This document shows positions 47,745 to 59,514 of a stretch of DNA of 64,000 nucleotides, piece by piece. The stretch comes from Cepaea nemoralis (lineage: Eukaryota; Mollusca; Gastropoda; Stylommatophora; Helicidae). The first letter of the stretch is position 1; each line of letters opens with the position of its first letter. The stretch covers positions 470,501-534,500 of the forward strand of contig JACEFZ010028312.1 in the NCBI GenBank assembly GCA_014155875.1, in the 5' to 3' direction. Made by a program: the position numbers and the translations under genes. The notes beneath the pieces were generated by a model, which was not told where the DNA came from, made no database searches, and saw only the letters and a program-made list of their open reading frames with translations.

Positions 47745-47900
47745 CAGGAACCACATCTCAGTTGTTTCCAATTTCTTCCTAATTTGTTCATTTACATCCC
47801 AAGATTCACTGCCATACAACAAAACAGGTTCAATGTAGCATTTCAGCACTCTCTTACATTCGGTGATAGTGCCTTATTACATAAGATACTCTTCATTTTC
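47745..47900 (-). pseudogene. RTE-like LINE fragment
   Basis: The minus strand carries the VLKCYIEPVLLYGSESWDVN region and a WFLR-like block (complement of AACAAAACAGGTTCAATGTA). Short and broken. Confidence 0.65.
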
Positions 47901-48124
47901 ATATAAATAATCAAATGGGTACTGAAGATTTTTTAATAAAGTGACCAATACGGGTCAGAGCATGTAAAAGGGTGCAAAGAAAGACAGAGAAGAAGAAACG
48001 TGTGTTTACAGACAGTAAGATTCACAAAATGAGTGAACATGTGAATTACTTTCATTCATAGTAATTCTATTTCTAGCTTGAGGTGCAGATGATCCTTGGT
48101 GTAATGTCTGATTTATTGTGAACA

Positions 48125-48285
48125 CAGTTCACTCCAAGCAGTTTTAGAGTTTTGGACTTTGCATTGATTTTCATAATGGTATGAATGTCGGCTGTTCAGA
48201 AAGCAATGGCAATGGAACATAAATTTCCTAGAAAATCAGAAACTGTTAATAAATTCTGGTGTTGACTATGATGTCATGGGGAAAA
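48125..48285 (+). mobile_element. SINE family D, partial
   Basis: ATTTTCATAATGGTATGAAT, GGCTGTTCAGAAAGCAATGG and GTTGACTATGATGTCATGGG match the family core and end. Confidence 0.6.
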
Positions 48286-48454
48286 AAGTCATCAACTAAC
48301 TTATAATTCCATATACATGCTTACAAGTTTACGCTCACAAGAACACTATATTAATTTTTCAAGCAAAATCCATCCAATTAATGACCGTAAACTTTACGCT
48401 GAGACTAGTCATGTATTATAATTATGATACATAGCATCTCGTTAATCAATAAGC

Positions 48455-48760
48455 TTCTATGAAGAGTATTGCTTGAACATTACTCATTAGCAATTTCCAT
48501 TTCTGTTGCTGAAACTATCCTTGAGTTCAAAGCAAGCGAAGGCAAAGCAACAACAATAGTAATAGTCACTGATCTGTTTAGCTATTCATTCATAATTTCT
48601 TTCACCGTCATTTCTCTCCTAGGCTGTACGATATGTTACTATCTTGCTTTCATTTTAGTAGAGGAAAATGCAAATGGACATTTACTCAGACTGCCACTGC
48701 TACCATCAGCTTGGGAACTCTTCATTGACTACTGAAAAGGGGGACGGATGACATGCTGGA
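48455..48760 (+). pseudogene. RNase H-type LINE 3' remnant
   Basis: AATAGTAATAGTCACTGATC resembles the IVTDS block, and TTGACTACTGAAAAGGGGGA with the following codons resembles the 3' end at 44070-44130. Very degraded. Confidence 0.4.
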
Positions 48761-48869
48761 ATTTCCCAATTTTGATTCTTGATTTCATATTTCATATTAG
48801 TTCATCCTGTTTTGAGCTGCCAAACAAAATTATGTGAGACGCTGATATGTCATCAAACTCTACACCTTC

Positions 48870-49207
48870 ATGGCAGCTGTTGGGTGCGTGTGCTACCACT
48901 ATCTACAGTGCTGCACCAGGACCAGGTTCTATACTGGCCAAGACCTACTAGCACGTCCTGGTCGTGCGTCCTGGGCAACAGGTCCCTTCGGGGTCCTGGC
49001 TAACGTAGTAGGATCGCTGATTCTTCCGAAGTCGGAGAGTATCTGCCTGCACGGCGAGGAACCACCAGTCTGCACACCGATAAGCCAGATATGGGACAAC
49101 GGATACCCACGCAAACCTCAGGTCTGGTATGACATCACACTGATGTTGGACAACAGGACGTCTTCATCCGACATACAGGACTTCACGCTGGAGTTCACAG
49201 CAGCGAA

Positions 49208-49245
<38 letters not shown>

Positions 49246-49328
49246 TTGATTACAACACATTAGGACTTCGGAGTTGTGTCCTCCTCCTCCTATGCTTCTG
49301 GTGCCAGGTCTGGAGCAGACACCTGTGA
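48870..49328 (+). other. Open frame of unknown origin with a GC-rich core
   Basis: 152 codons open on the plus strand, with balanced GC-rich codon use unlike the flanks (for example ICLHGEEPPVCTPISQ and PRKPQVWYDITLMLDN, then an FTLEFTAA end). It runs into an AAGC tetranucleotide repeat and then AT-rich sequence. I recognise no family. It could be a captured exon or part of an unknown element; a host gene opposite to the SEA gene is possible but unsupported by splice sites. Confidence 0.3.
49205..49243. repeat. AAGC tetranucleotide repeat
   Basis: About nine AAGC units in a row. Confidence 0.95.
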
Positions 49329-49689
49329 TCATGAATCTCCAGTCTTCCCTGTCATCTCAATTCTTTGTTGAAGTTGGTGTAGCTTATATCATTATGCGTT
49401 GCGCAGCTTTCCTCACACAGCTGTCATATACAGTTAATAGTGTACTTGCCCGCTGACCCATACGACCTCCCTGGGAGATCATTTAGTGGACATGATATTG
49501 ACAAACTGAGTCTCTTTTTTTCAGGAAAATATGGACCTAGCACCATATCCCAGTGGAAGTCAGGTTAGTGAAGTAGCAAGTAGACTTACCAACTGCCCTA
49601 GTCGTTATAGATTAGAATTTATATTGAACCATGTATTTTTAATTGACCTGGGCACCAGGAAATTTCTTGGGAAATAAAGGTGGCTGGAG

Positions 49690-49855
49690 TGTTTTTGCAG
49701 ACCGCTTTGCATTGGTTTCCATACAAGGGTATGAGTGCCGGCTGTTCAGAAAGCAATGGCAAACTACTGAATGTAAACTTGCCAAAACAATCACAAACAA
49801 CGACGATATTAATGCTGGAGTTGACTGGGGCGTCAAGTAAAACTAAGGATATACA
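49690..49855 (+). mobile_element. SINE family D, 5'-truncated
   Basis: GGTATGAGTGCCGGCTGTTC, AGAAAGCAATGGCAAACTAC and GAGTTGACTGGGGCGTCAAG. It ends about 70 bp from the SEA1 first exon. Confidence 0.7.
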
Positions 49856-49922
49856 GCTAACTTTCAACTGATCAGTTAGTTTCACATAAACATATCTTAT
49901 TTCTATCAAGATGTTGACTCAC

Positions 49923-50048
49923 CTTGGCAGTCATGTCCATGTAGCTCTGAGACATATTATCTGTAAGATTCAGCCCGGTCACTGAATGTCATGTTCACAA
50001 GGAATATGTTGATGGACACCGTATCTGACATCACCTGCGATGAGGCTT
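49923..50048 (-). pseudogene. Exon: SEA1, N-terminal part, frameshifted in this assembly
   Basis: 126-bp exon between acceptor CGATTTTCAG and donor AAG|GTGAGT. It starts in phase 1 with ASSQVMSDTVSINIFLVNMT and reaches a stop after ESYR. The last part is open in another frame (NLTDNMSQSYMDMTAK) that ends in phase 0, as the next exon needs. The length fits one extra base between the two. Without it the exon gives SEA strand 1 and helix 1, like the SEA6 counterpart. It could be a sequencing error, an allele, or a true break. A shorter exon starting at the internal CATTCAG (TGLNLTDNMS) would keep the phase but lose strand 1. Confidence 0.55.
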
Positions 50049-50144
50049 CTGAAAATCGTCCCAAAAAAATAGGAAGAGCTAGACTGAACATGTTCATAAT
50101 TATGGCCAAGTTGAAACAGGAACAACATTTCAGATGACATTTTA

Positions 50145-51495
50145 AAAATGCCTTCATGTATCATGTTGAATGGGTGTGCTCTTAGTCGAGAGAGTAAATT
50201 GAAGTATTTGGGTATCACCTTTGACAGGTGTTTGTCTTTTAAGGATCATGTGGAGGCTTTGGTGGTGAATGCTGGTAGGGGACTTAATGCATTGAGGGCT
50301 ATGGCAGCAACCGGGGTAGATCAGATAATGCTGTACAGGCTCTTTCAGCAGTTAATAATTTCTGTCATTGAGTATGGTTTGGGGCTGCTGACTGTATCAA
50401 ATAGCCAGCTTGAAAGATTGGAGCGCATACAGAATGCTGCAGTTAATCCTGGGCTGCACAAAGGACACACCAATTATATGCATGATGCATATCCTGGCGC
50501 TACCAACAATGACGGACAGGCATAGGGTCCTTCGGGCCAAATGGTACCTGAGAGTGGCCACAGACAGGATCACCCGCTGCATGCAGCAATGGATATGGTC
50601 AAGTATCATAGACTAAGACGAGGCAGGTCCTGGATGGCACAGGCAGAACTTTCTATACGTCAGGTGTGTGATCTAGAGACCATCAATCGTGAAAGAGAGT
50701 GGGTTGAAGTTCCGGAAGACATCACGGACTGGCACAATGTAATAATAACACTGGGTCGTGAGTGCAGAGAATGGGCAGCGGGCAGCACTGGGTTTGAAGT
50801 GCAACAGCTGATCCAGAGCAACACACATCAAGGTGACATAGTCATCTACACCGATGGGTCAGTGGTGAGAAACAGACGTAGTGGCTGGGGCTTTATTGCA
50901 AAGGCTAATGGACGAGTCTTGAAATAGGAGAGTCTGGTATATGAGACTACGACCTCCAGCATGAGAATGGCGGTGGAGGCAGTAACAGCGGCATTCCGGT
51001 GGCTAGAGGAGACCACTCTAACACACGTTGTATTCATTACGGATTCAAAGAGTATGCTTAGTAAGGTGGAGAAAGGAATGTTTCGTGTGGAATGGCTCTC
51101 GTCGCTTCAGAGGTCACAGATTCTGAGAGTTGTTTGGTTATTATGCCCTGGCCATGCGGGGGTGCGGGGAAATGAACAGGCTGATAGGCTGGCAGGGAAT
51201 GCACCTCTTGGTGGTAGTTTGCCTATGGACAAGGGGGAGGTAGTCGTGAGCTTGTGGTACCAGGTGGAGAAGGCGGAGGAACAGATTGAGAACCATATGT
51301 GGAAAGAATGAGATTGCGGGCGATCGGCAGGGTTTCTGGCAGAATTTCAAAACTGAGAGGGAAGACCAGGAGAACTTTTAATAAGATAGCGGTGGGAACG
51401 ATTAGTAGTATGACTCTTCGCTGGCTGTTGAACAAGGGGACGGAGCACGTGTGGGAATATTCTGAGGGCAGTGATGTCAGTTCTTAACTCAACTC
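50145..51495 (+). pseudogene. LINE with RNase H domain, 5'-truncated
   Basis: Starts within the RT thumb (SKLKYLGITFDRCLSFKDHV, QLERLERIQNAA) and continues through a linker to an RNase H domain. That domain has the four acidic blocks: IYTDGSVV, AVEAVTAAF, FITDSKSMLSK and GNEQADRLAGNAPLGG. RNase H would remove the RNA template during element copying; it occurs in the I, Nimb and related LINE clades. Frameshifts near 50450 to 50530 and a stop at 50926 break it. The 3' end AACTCAACTCAACTTAACTT is the tail. This is the best copy of this family here. Confidence 0.8.
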
Positions 51496-51869
51496 AACTT
51501 AACTTTAAAAATGCCAACTTGCTCATTTAGTGCAAAGAAACAAAACAATATTACTACTTATTTTTCAGCACGAGGAGTAGCTATTCTTGTATTTCTGCTA
51601 TATGTAGACCACAAGGCCCTCCCATGGCAAAATGGCAACATTTCAAAAGCTACCAAAACCATAATTTTTCAAGTACCCTTCATGAACACCCCGCTGATGT
51701 TTTAGATTGGAGAAGAGAAGAACAGCTCAACAGTACAGTTCCCTTGAGATGGCACTTGGGTGGGAGAATTTTCCTCCCTACACCAACCTCACTCCGATAA
51801 ATGAAAGAACTATTTAGGGCTCAGACAACTAACTGTGCGTCATCGCATCCGACTTCAGAAGTAACACGG

Positions 51870-51945
51870 AGGTCAACATGGCAGTATGGACAAAAGCGCT
51901 CACTCTTAACTTCCGGTATTATGATGCCAGGTTCAACCCTAGCGG
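51870..51945 (+). mobile_element. SINE family C, 5' head only
   Basis: AAAAGCGCTCACTCTTAACT and a box B-like GGTTCAACCCT match the start of the 4985-5275 element. Confidence 0.55.
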
Positions 51946-52099
51946 AAGAAAAGTAAACCTAAGTTTTCCAAAAGATTCACAAATAACACAACCCAGTGTA
52001 TTTGTGCAAGTAAACACAACAAATGAATCTTCAAACAAAGAGAAGTAGATGGTAAGCTTGACTAGAACATGATCACGAGTAACAGAATGGACGCTGCGG

Positions 52100-53742
52100 C
52101 CACAGCTTTCGTCAGCACACAAACATCACACACGCCGATACAACTACGTGACAATCACTACATAGACACACAGACATCACACACGCCGATACAACCACAT
52201 GACAATCACTACATAAACACACAACATCACACACGCCGATACAACCACATGACAATCACTACATAAACACACAAACATCACACACGCCGACACAACTACG
52301 TGACAATCACTACATAAACACTCAGACATCACACACGCCGATACAACTACATGACAATCACTACATAAACACTCAGACATCACACCCGCCGATACAACCA
52401 CATGACAATCACTACATAAACACTCAGACATCACACACGCCGATACAACTACATGACAATCACTACATAAACACACAAACATCACACACGCCGACACAAC
52501 CACATGACAATCACTACATAAACACTCAGACATCACACACGCCGATACAACTACATGACAATCACTACATAAACACTCAGACATCACACACTCCGATACA
52601 ACTACATGACAATCACTACATAAACACACAGACATCACACACGCCGATACAACTACATGACAATCACTACATAAACACACAAACATCACACACGCCGATA
52701 CAACTACATGACAATCACTACATAAACACACAAACATCACACACGCCGATACAACTACATGACAATCACTACATAAACACACAAACATCACACACGCCGA
52801 TACAACTACATGACAATCACTACATAAACACTCAGACATCACACACGCCGATACAACTACATGACAATCACTACATAAACACACAGACATCACACACGGC
52901 CGATACAACTACATGACAATCACTACATAAACACACAAACATCACACACGCCGATACAACCACATGACAATCACTACATAAACACACAAACATCACACAT
53001 GCCGATACAACTACATGAACATCACTACATAAACACACAAACACCACACACGGCCGATACAACTACGTGACAATCACTACATAAATACACAGACATCACA
53101 CATGCCGATACAACTACATGAACATCACTACATAAACACACAAACACCACACACGGCCGATACAACTACATGAACATCACTACATAGACACACAGACATC
53201 ACACACGCCGATACAACTACGTGACAATCACTACATAAACACACAGACATCACACACTCCGATACAACTACGTGACAATCACTACATAACACACGGGACT
53301 CACACACCCGATACAACTACTGACAATCACTACATAAACACACAGACATCACACACGCCGATACAACTACCATGACAATCACTACATAAAACACACAGAC
53401 ATCACACACGCCGATACACTACATGACAATCACTACATAAAAAACGCAAACATCACACACGCCGATACAACTACTGAAAATCACTACATAACACACAAAC
53501 ATCACACACGCCGATAAAAACTACTGACAATCACTACATAAACACTCAGACATCACACACGCCGATAAAACTACATGACAATCACTACATAACACACAAA
53601 TCATCACACACGCAGATACAACTACATGACAATCACTACATAAACACACAAACACCCACACACGCCGTAAAATACATGACAATCACTACAAAAACACACA
53701 ACATCACACACCGATAAAAATACATGACAATCACTACATAGT
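52100..53742 (-). repeat. 51-bp satellite, about 32 units, left part
   Basis: The unit is ACATGACAATCACTACATAA, ACACACAAACATCACACACG, CCGATACAACT. 51 is divisible by 3, so the minus strand stays open for 243 codons as CHVVVSACVMSVCLCSD repeats; this is an artefact, not a protein. Units from about 53280 to 53740 carry many one-base deletions. Confidence 0.95.
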
Positions 53743-56332
53743 AGTAGGCCTCTTTCAGCCCTTGGAAGGACTATAGATTTTGTGCCGCTTGGGAGGGTGC
53801 CTGGCAGCACCGCTGGTGACTGTATAGCCCCGATGCGAGAGTAAACAACCCCTGTCACAGTTTCCGCATTTGTAAGACGAGGCTTTGGGAGTGGACTGCT
53901 TTTTTAAATCCTGTGCCGCCTATCCTAAATTTTGTTGGATCAGATTGTGCTCAAAGAGAAACCAGTCCGTTTTAATCTTTTCTCCGGGGGCATTGTCTGT
54001 TGCAACTCTTTCCCACTTGTTTTGGATCTATTCCAAGGGTTTTCATATTTTGTTTACACACATCCCTATATCGCATTTGGGGTCTTCCGGTTGGCCTCTT
54101 TCCTGTGGCTAGTTCTCAGTATAGGAGATCTTTGGGAATACGTTCATCGTCCATTCGAGATACGTGGCCCAGCCACCGGAGGCGTCTCTGCATGAGGAGG
54201 GTGTGCACTGTGGTAATATCTGCTCTTTCAAGTACATGTTTGTTTGTTATGTGGTCTTTCCATGTTATGCCCAGGATACGTCTCAGATATCTCATGCGGA
54301 AGGAATTCAACTTCCTTTTCTGTCTTGAGTACAGAGTCCAGGATTCAGACCCATAGAGTAGTGTGCTAACAACACAAGCTTTATATACTTGAGCTTTTGT
54401 ACGCTCTGTTAGTCTATTATTCTCCCAAACTCTTTTAGCTAGCCTGGAAAATGTTGTGGCTGCCTTTCCAATGCGTCTGTCGATTTCTGTCTCTAATGAA
54501 AGATTATCTGATATTGTCGACCCCAAATACACAAACTCGTGGACGACCTTCAATTCGTAATTAGAAATTTTGATTGACGGAGGCGCACCAGCATCTTGTT
54601 CCATCACCTGTGTTTTATTTAGGCTAATGGTGAGCCCAAAGTCTTTGCAGGCGGCTACAAAACGATCTATGAGCCTTTGGAGATCTTCTGCTATATGAGT
54701 AGTCAGTGCTGCATCATCTGCAAAAAGTAGTTCTCTTACGCATCTTGGTCTTATTTTGGTCTTTGCCTTGAGTCTTGATGGGTTAAAAAGTTTGCCATCG
54801 AGATCTTGTGTGAAGGTATATGCCTTCAGTAGCAGTCCCAAAAGCCTGCCTTAAGAGAACAGCGAAGAAGATACCAAAGAGTGTAGGAGCAAGCACGCAG
54901 CCCTGCTTTACTCCGCTGCTGATGCTGAATGATTGGGATGTTGAGCCGTCAAATAAAATGGTCCCCTGCATGTTTTCGTGGAATGATTTCACAAGACTAA
55001 GAAGGGTGGGTGGACATCCAACCTTTTCAAGGACCTTATAAAGGCCGCTTCTGCTCACGAGGTCAAATGCCTTCGTGAGGTCGATGAAGGCAATATATAA
55101 AGGCTTCCTCTGTTCTCTGCACTTCTCTTGGAGCTGCCAGAGTGAGAAAATCATATCGATGGTGGACCTGTTGGGTCTAAATCCGCACTGCGATTCGGGG
55201 TAGATTCTTTCAGCAAGAATGTGTAATCTTTTAGGATTACTCTGGCAAAAATCTTGCCTGTAATGCTGAGTAGGGAAATGCCGCGATAGTTGTTGCAGTC
55301 GCTTCTGTCACCTTTGTTTTTATAAAGGGTAACGATGTTTGCGTCTTTCATATCTTGTGGTACTGATTTTTCTTTCCAGCAGAGCTGAAATATTGCATAC
55401 AGTTCTGGAATGATTGTTTCTTTGCTACATTTTAAAATTTCAGGTGGAATACTATCTTTTCCAGGTGCCTTGCCGGATTTGAGAGAGTAGTGCTTCGCTG
55501 ATTTCTGTGAGGCAAGGTTCGTTATCCAGGGCATGCATGGCGGACTGTTGATCGATGGCTTCCAGAGCTTCTTCGCTGACAGTGTTATGCACTGAGTATA
55601 GCTCTGAGTAGTGTTCTACCCAGCGATCCATTTGTTTCGCTCGATCTTTTATGATTACTCCCTCAGTTGGTCGTAAAGGGGCCATCTTATTTTTTGATGG
55701 ACCGACAGCTTGCTTGATGCCCTCGTACATACCTCTTATATTTCCAGTGTTTGCAAAAGTTTGAATTTGAGCAGAGAGCTGTAGCCAGTAATTGTTCGCA
55801 CATCTTCTTGCCATCTGTTGTACTCCATCTCTGGCTGTTCGCAATGCCTGCAGTGTTTTCTCTGAAGGTGATGTTTTATACATTGAGAATGCATGTCTCT
55901 TTATCTCCAGGACTGGGAGCATCTATTCAGAGTGTGCTTCAAACCAGTCGGTTGACTTAGCTTGCTTCTTGCCAAATGTTGATAGTGCTGTATTGTAGAT
56001 GGTGTCGCGAAAATGACTCCATCTCTCTGTAGAATTTCGGTTTGTGGGGCCAGGCAGAGTATCTGCTAGAGCCTGCATGAATTTGTTGACCTTCTCTTTA
56101 TTTTAGGTGCCGCTGGTGTCGATGCATGGTCTTCCTTCTATTCTGCTTCTGTAGATTCTCTTGGGCTTTATCTTCACATTGCTGGAGACGTGTGAATGGT
56201 CGGTGTCGCAGTCAGCACGATGATAGCTGTGAGTCAGCCGTACATTGCGGAGGTTGCTGCGTTTAGTGAGCACCAGGTCGAGTTGGTGCCAGTTCTTTGA
56301 TCTGGGGTGCCTCCATGGCACCTTGTGTTGAG
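53743..56332 (-). pseudogene. APE-type LINE inserted in the 51-bp satellite
   Basis: Minus-strand element truncated within the endonuclease: SKNWHQLDLVLTKRSNLR and YHRADCDTDHSHV (EN C-terminus), then a linker (FANTGNIRGMYEGIKQAVGP). RT follows with YKNKGDRSDCNNYRGISLLS, FIDLTKAFDLVSR (motif A), SGVKQGCVLAPTLFGIFFA (motif B), LFADDAALTTH (motif C) and YLGSTISDNLSLETEIDRRI. The C-terminus has RLRWLGHVSRMDDERIPKDL and a CGNCDRGC finger before the stop near 53758. Frameshifts near 56105, 55460, 55180 and 54820 and loss of most of EN make it inactive. The finger and layout link it to the 24.6-kb fragment. The exact clade is uncertain. Confidence 0.85.
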
Positions 56333-56465
56333 ATCAACACTATCAATACATAAACACACAAACATCACACACGCCGATACAACTACATGACAATCACTAC
56401 GTAAACACACAAACATCACACACGCCGATACAACTACATGACAATCACTACATAAACACACGAAT
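56333..56465 (-). repeat. 51-bp satellite, right part
   Basis: About two and a half units continue the 52100-53742 array on the other side of the LINE. Confidence 0.93.
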
Positions 56466-56589
56466 ATAGATTTACAAGTGTATGCTTGTTGTGGACTAGA
56501 CACACGTTTTGTTAATTCCGCGTGTATGATTCCAAAAAAAGCGACTGAACCAGAAACTGTGGTTATAATGTGTGTAAGTAAAGCACAAG

Positions 56590-56760
56590 GACACATTTAC
56601 ACGCCATGAGGTCCATCTTGGCACAAGGTCCTAGCACCATATTTCTATACACCAGTCAGCACTCAGGGGGTGATCCAGTCAATATCACATAGCTACCTGA
56701 TTTCCCAATGATATTTCCTGGTGCTCATTTTAGACTTCTGAGATAGGTAGGTAGGCATGC
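56590..56760. mobile_element. SINE-like family F copy
   Basis: ACACGCCATGAGGTCCATCT, CTATACACCAGTCAGCACTC and GGGGGTGATCCAGTCAATAT. One of the clearest members. Confidence 0.6.
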
Positions 56761-56984
56761 TAGCCACAGTAGGTACTGCGGCTCTCGTGGTATGTGAAAA
56801 TTCCAGTATACACACTCTGGGCTCCTGAATGAAGTTTGTGCATTGAGTGGTGTTCAGGAAGGGTCCTAGAAATACTGTTTTTTTAGCTTTTGAAAGGTTG
56901 ACATTTTGCCAGGGGAGTTGCCTTGTGGTCTACATATGGCAGAAATAACAGAATAGAATGGCAATTGCTTGTGCCGCACAAGTG

Positions 56985-57115
56985 GTCCTATGCCAGATAA
57001 TGTCATTGGGGTGTGACGTGGTAGGTCTTCGCATAATGTACGCCAAGTCATGAGGTGGGATATCCAGTTCCATTCCTCATCATCTATCTTTCCCAGAAAA
57101 TTCTGAACATTGTCT
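56985..57115. repeat. Dispersed repeat shared with 32905-33010
   Basis: TGTCATTGGGGTGTGACGTG, CCAGTTCCATTCCTCATCAT and CCCAGAAAATTCTGAAC match the 32.9-kb copy in the same orientation. Confidence 0.6.
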
Positions 57116-57679
57116 ATTTATTGGTGAACTGCTGTTTTGCATTTCCCAATGAAGTATAGGCACTCAGTGAACTCCCGTCAAACCCTTCCATCATTTGCCG
57201 TGTTCTGCAGCTGTTTGAGGTCATCCCCATGTTCGTCATCTCTGTCTCTAACTCTCTTCTCCTGGTCTTTTTAGTCCCTCCCCCCTCCCCTAATGTACAC
57301 ATAGATTTAGCATTCCGAATGCCAGTTCCGGGGGTTTTCTAGGTGACTGGAGGTATGCCACTGATCTAGACTTTGTGTGGCTTCTCCCACATCGTAATGT
57401 AATTTTGTATTAGAACGGACCTCGCATCATCTTGATCGACTGGCTTGTTTTTCTGTTTCTTTATTGACTTGTTCACGACTGGCTAGATTTTACAGCTAAA
57501 AGTTGCTATGGTATGAGGAGCTAACCCTCCTTAGGCGACTTTTGCAACACGCAATGTAGGTTACAGTGTTCCTTTGGTTCCTTTACAGGTCTCCGGTTTC
57601 ACCTGTGTGTCTGAACATTTAGATGTACATTTTATGAGGCTAAGTCGACCCCAAAGCCATGCCCTGCCGAAAAAAATAT

Positions 57680-57775
57680 TCCTGCCACCGCTAGAGGAGT
57701 TGAACCTGTATCACTGTACTGTACTGGCAGGCACGCTCCCTAACAACGATGCCACACTGCTCACTGAGACATCAC
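57680..57775 (-). mobile_element. tRNA-like SINE head
   Basis: The minus strand reads GTGTGGCATCGTTGTTAGGG and then GGTTCAACTCC, which look like box A and box B of a tRNA-derived promoter. I did not define the body. Confidence 0.45.
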
Positions 57776-58014
57776 ATCAACGTAACAATATAATAGTCAG
57801 CCGCGGCAGGTCAGTTGCTGGCTTGTTTGCCTGCCCGCCCCGTCGCAATACGTTTTAATTCGCATCGAGGCGAATTTTAAGATTGACCTGGGATCGCAGG
57901 TCGACTGTGTCTAAAATTGATACGAGGAAATGTCTTAAGAAATGAATGCGGTGGCGGTGATATTGACCACATCAGCTGTCGAGTTCCAGTCGCATTATAA
58001 TAATATGAAGCTAG

Positions 58015-58900
58015 CATCTCATACGTAATACGCCACGCCACGCCTCATCTCATCTCATCTCACCTCATCTCATCTCGTTCATCTTGCACATTGCGGTGTC
58101 GAGGTGAAGTATAAACAGCGGGAGAGTGCCCGCTTATGGGCTTCATGTATTGAGACTCCCGTGGACTCTGTTATGGTATGAGAAGAAATGAACTGGAGAA
58201 TTTGGTGGCAACTGGCAAGATCGAAGGGGAGAGACCAAGGGGAAGAGCAAGAAGTAAATACCTGGATGGCTTGGCCCCGTGGCATGGTCGAGACAGAAAC
58301 ACGGAGCTGATGCGCGACTCTGGTGAATCGAATGAGACGGCAAAACATGGCCGCCCACTCTTATCGGCATGGCACATGATGTGTGGATGGTGGACTATGT
58401 TATTCCCTGCGTCCATCGTTTACGTGGACGGCCTCTTCCTCTGCTTCCCTCTGATCTGTACATCATTGCTTGTTGTGGTATACTGTTAGTTGGTAACCTA
58501 CTTGCATGGCCAAACCATTTGACTTGCTGCCTTCTAATAAAATCTAGTACAGCTATAACCCCCACTTTAGTCCTGATTTCTTCATTTCTGATCTTATCTC
58601 TTCTTGATACGTTGAGTATTCTTCTCAGGAATCTCATTTCTGTTGTGAATTTTCTTTTCTCTTTTTCTGTCATTGTCCAAGTTTGGCATTGATAACAAAG
58701 AGTTGGTAGGAAGATTGTGTTGTATAGTGCTTTCTTGGTAGTTATTGATACATGTTTGTTCTGTAGTATAACTATAATACGCCCCAAGGAGTGTAAATAA
58801 GTCCTTATTATTGAGATTATGCACACAGATAGCATGTACTAATTCACATACACCCCTGAGTGGCTTGAATGTCGGGGTCTCATTTGGGAGACCAGGGTTC
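58015..58900 (-). pseudogene. LINE 3' fragment interrupted by a nested RTE
   Basis: The minus strand encodes KALYNTIFLPTLCYQCQTWT, FLRRILNVSRRDKIRNEEIR, WFGHASRLPTNSIPQQAMMY and SRGRGRPRKRW, a LINE C-terminus, then the 3' region to a CTCATCT repeat tail at 58040-58075. The 215-bp RTE at 58175-58389 splits it. The same family is at 12490-13116. Confidence 0.8.
58175..58389 (+). mobile_element. Short RTE copy with target-site duplication
   Basis: A 5'-truncated RTE 3' end (encoding MRRNELENLVATGKIEGERP) flanked by GTGGACT(C/A)TGTTAT at 58161-58174 and 58390-58403, a 14-bp target-site duplication with one mismatch. Confidence 0.8.
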
Positions 58901-59020
58901 AAATCCTTGGTAAGGAAATTTATTTATTTTTCTGTTTAGGACATAAATAAAACCCCGACCTGCACAGTTCTCAGCGACTGCACTAGCCAAGCGGCCTTTA
59001 TTCCTCAGGCTCAAGACTTC
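58850..59020 (+). mobile_element. tRNA-like SINE head
   Basis: GAGTGGCTTGAATGTCGGGG with box B-like GGTTCAAATCC about 40 bp later, then TTATTTATTTT. It lies about 210 bp from the signal-peptide exon, on its 3' (intron) side. Confidence 0.45.
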
Positions 59021-59232
59021 CCCCACCCCCACCTCCTTGGACTGGCAATATTTTCAAACACTGCACATTCATAAAATCTACACCCTATACATGTAATGTT
59101 GTAATATTATAAATGGAAAGTAGAAGAGAAGGAAGCGATGTCGATACAAATGTGAAAGAAAACTAATCCAACAATAGAAAAGTGTCCTGTTATTTCATAT
59201 CCCCCTTTTATTTTCCCCCCGAAAAATCTTAC

Positions 59233-59298
59233 TTCCTGCTAGGATAGCCAGTGCCAGACACAGGGGGAGGCATGACAGCCTCGTCATTGTTACTGTCT
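59233..59298 (-). CDS. Exon: start codon and signal peptide
   Basis: Acceptor TCTTCCACAG, 11 bp of 5' leader, ATG at 59287, donor GGAA|GTAAGA. It encodes MTRLSCLPLCLALAILAG plus one base, so it ends in phase 1, matching SEA1's first exon. The hydrophobic core LPLCLALAILAG is a typical signal peptide. The upstream acceptor implies at least one 5' untranslated exon further right, not located. Assignment to this gene is by strand, phase and content across a 9-kb intron. Confidence 0.6.
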
Positions 59299-59514
59299 CT
59301 GTGGAAGACACAAAAACAACTCGTTAAGACAGCCATGATATGCAATATAGTTGTAGAGTTGGATGTTAGTATTGGACTTAACAGTAGTAAGGCAGCCATG
59401 ATAAAAGTATAGTTGTTTAGTTATTTAGAGGTTAATATTGGGCTTACACAGAACTGATAAACACTTTCGTTGCATAGTTAGATGTTGGACTTTTTTTTTG
59501 TTAGTTGCATATTC

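Noticed and set aside
52177..52908. 243-codon cysteine-rich protein on the minus strand
   Set aside because: It is a 51-bp satellite read in frame; period and sequence fully explain it.
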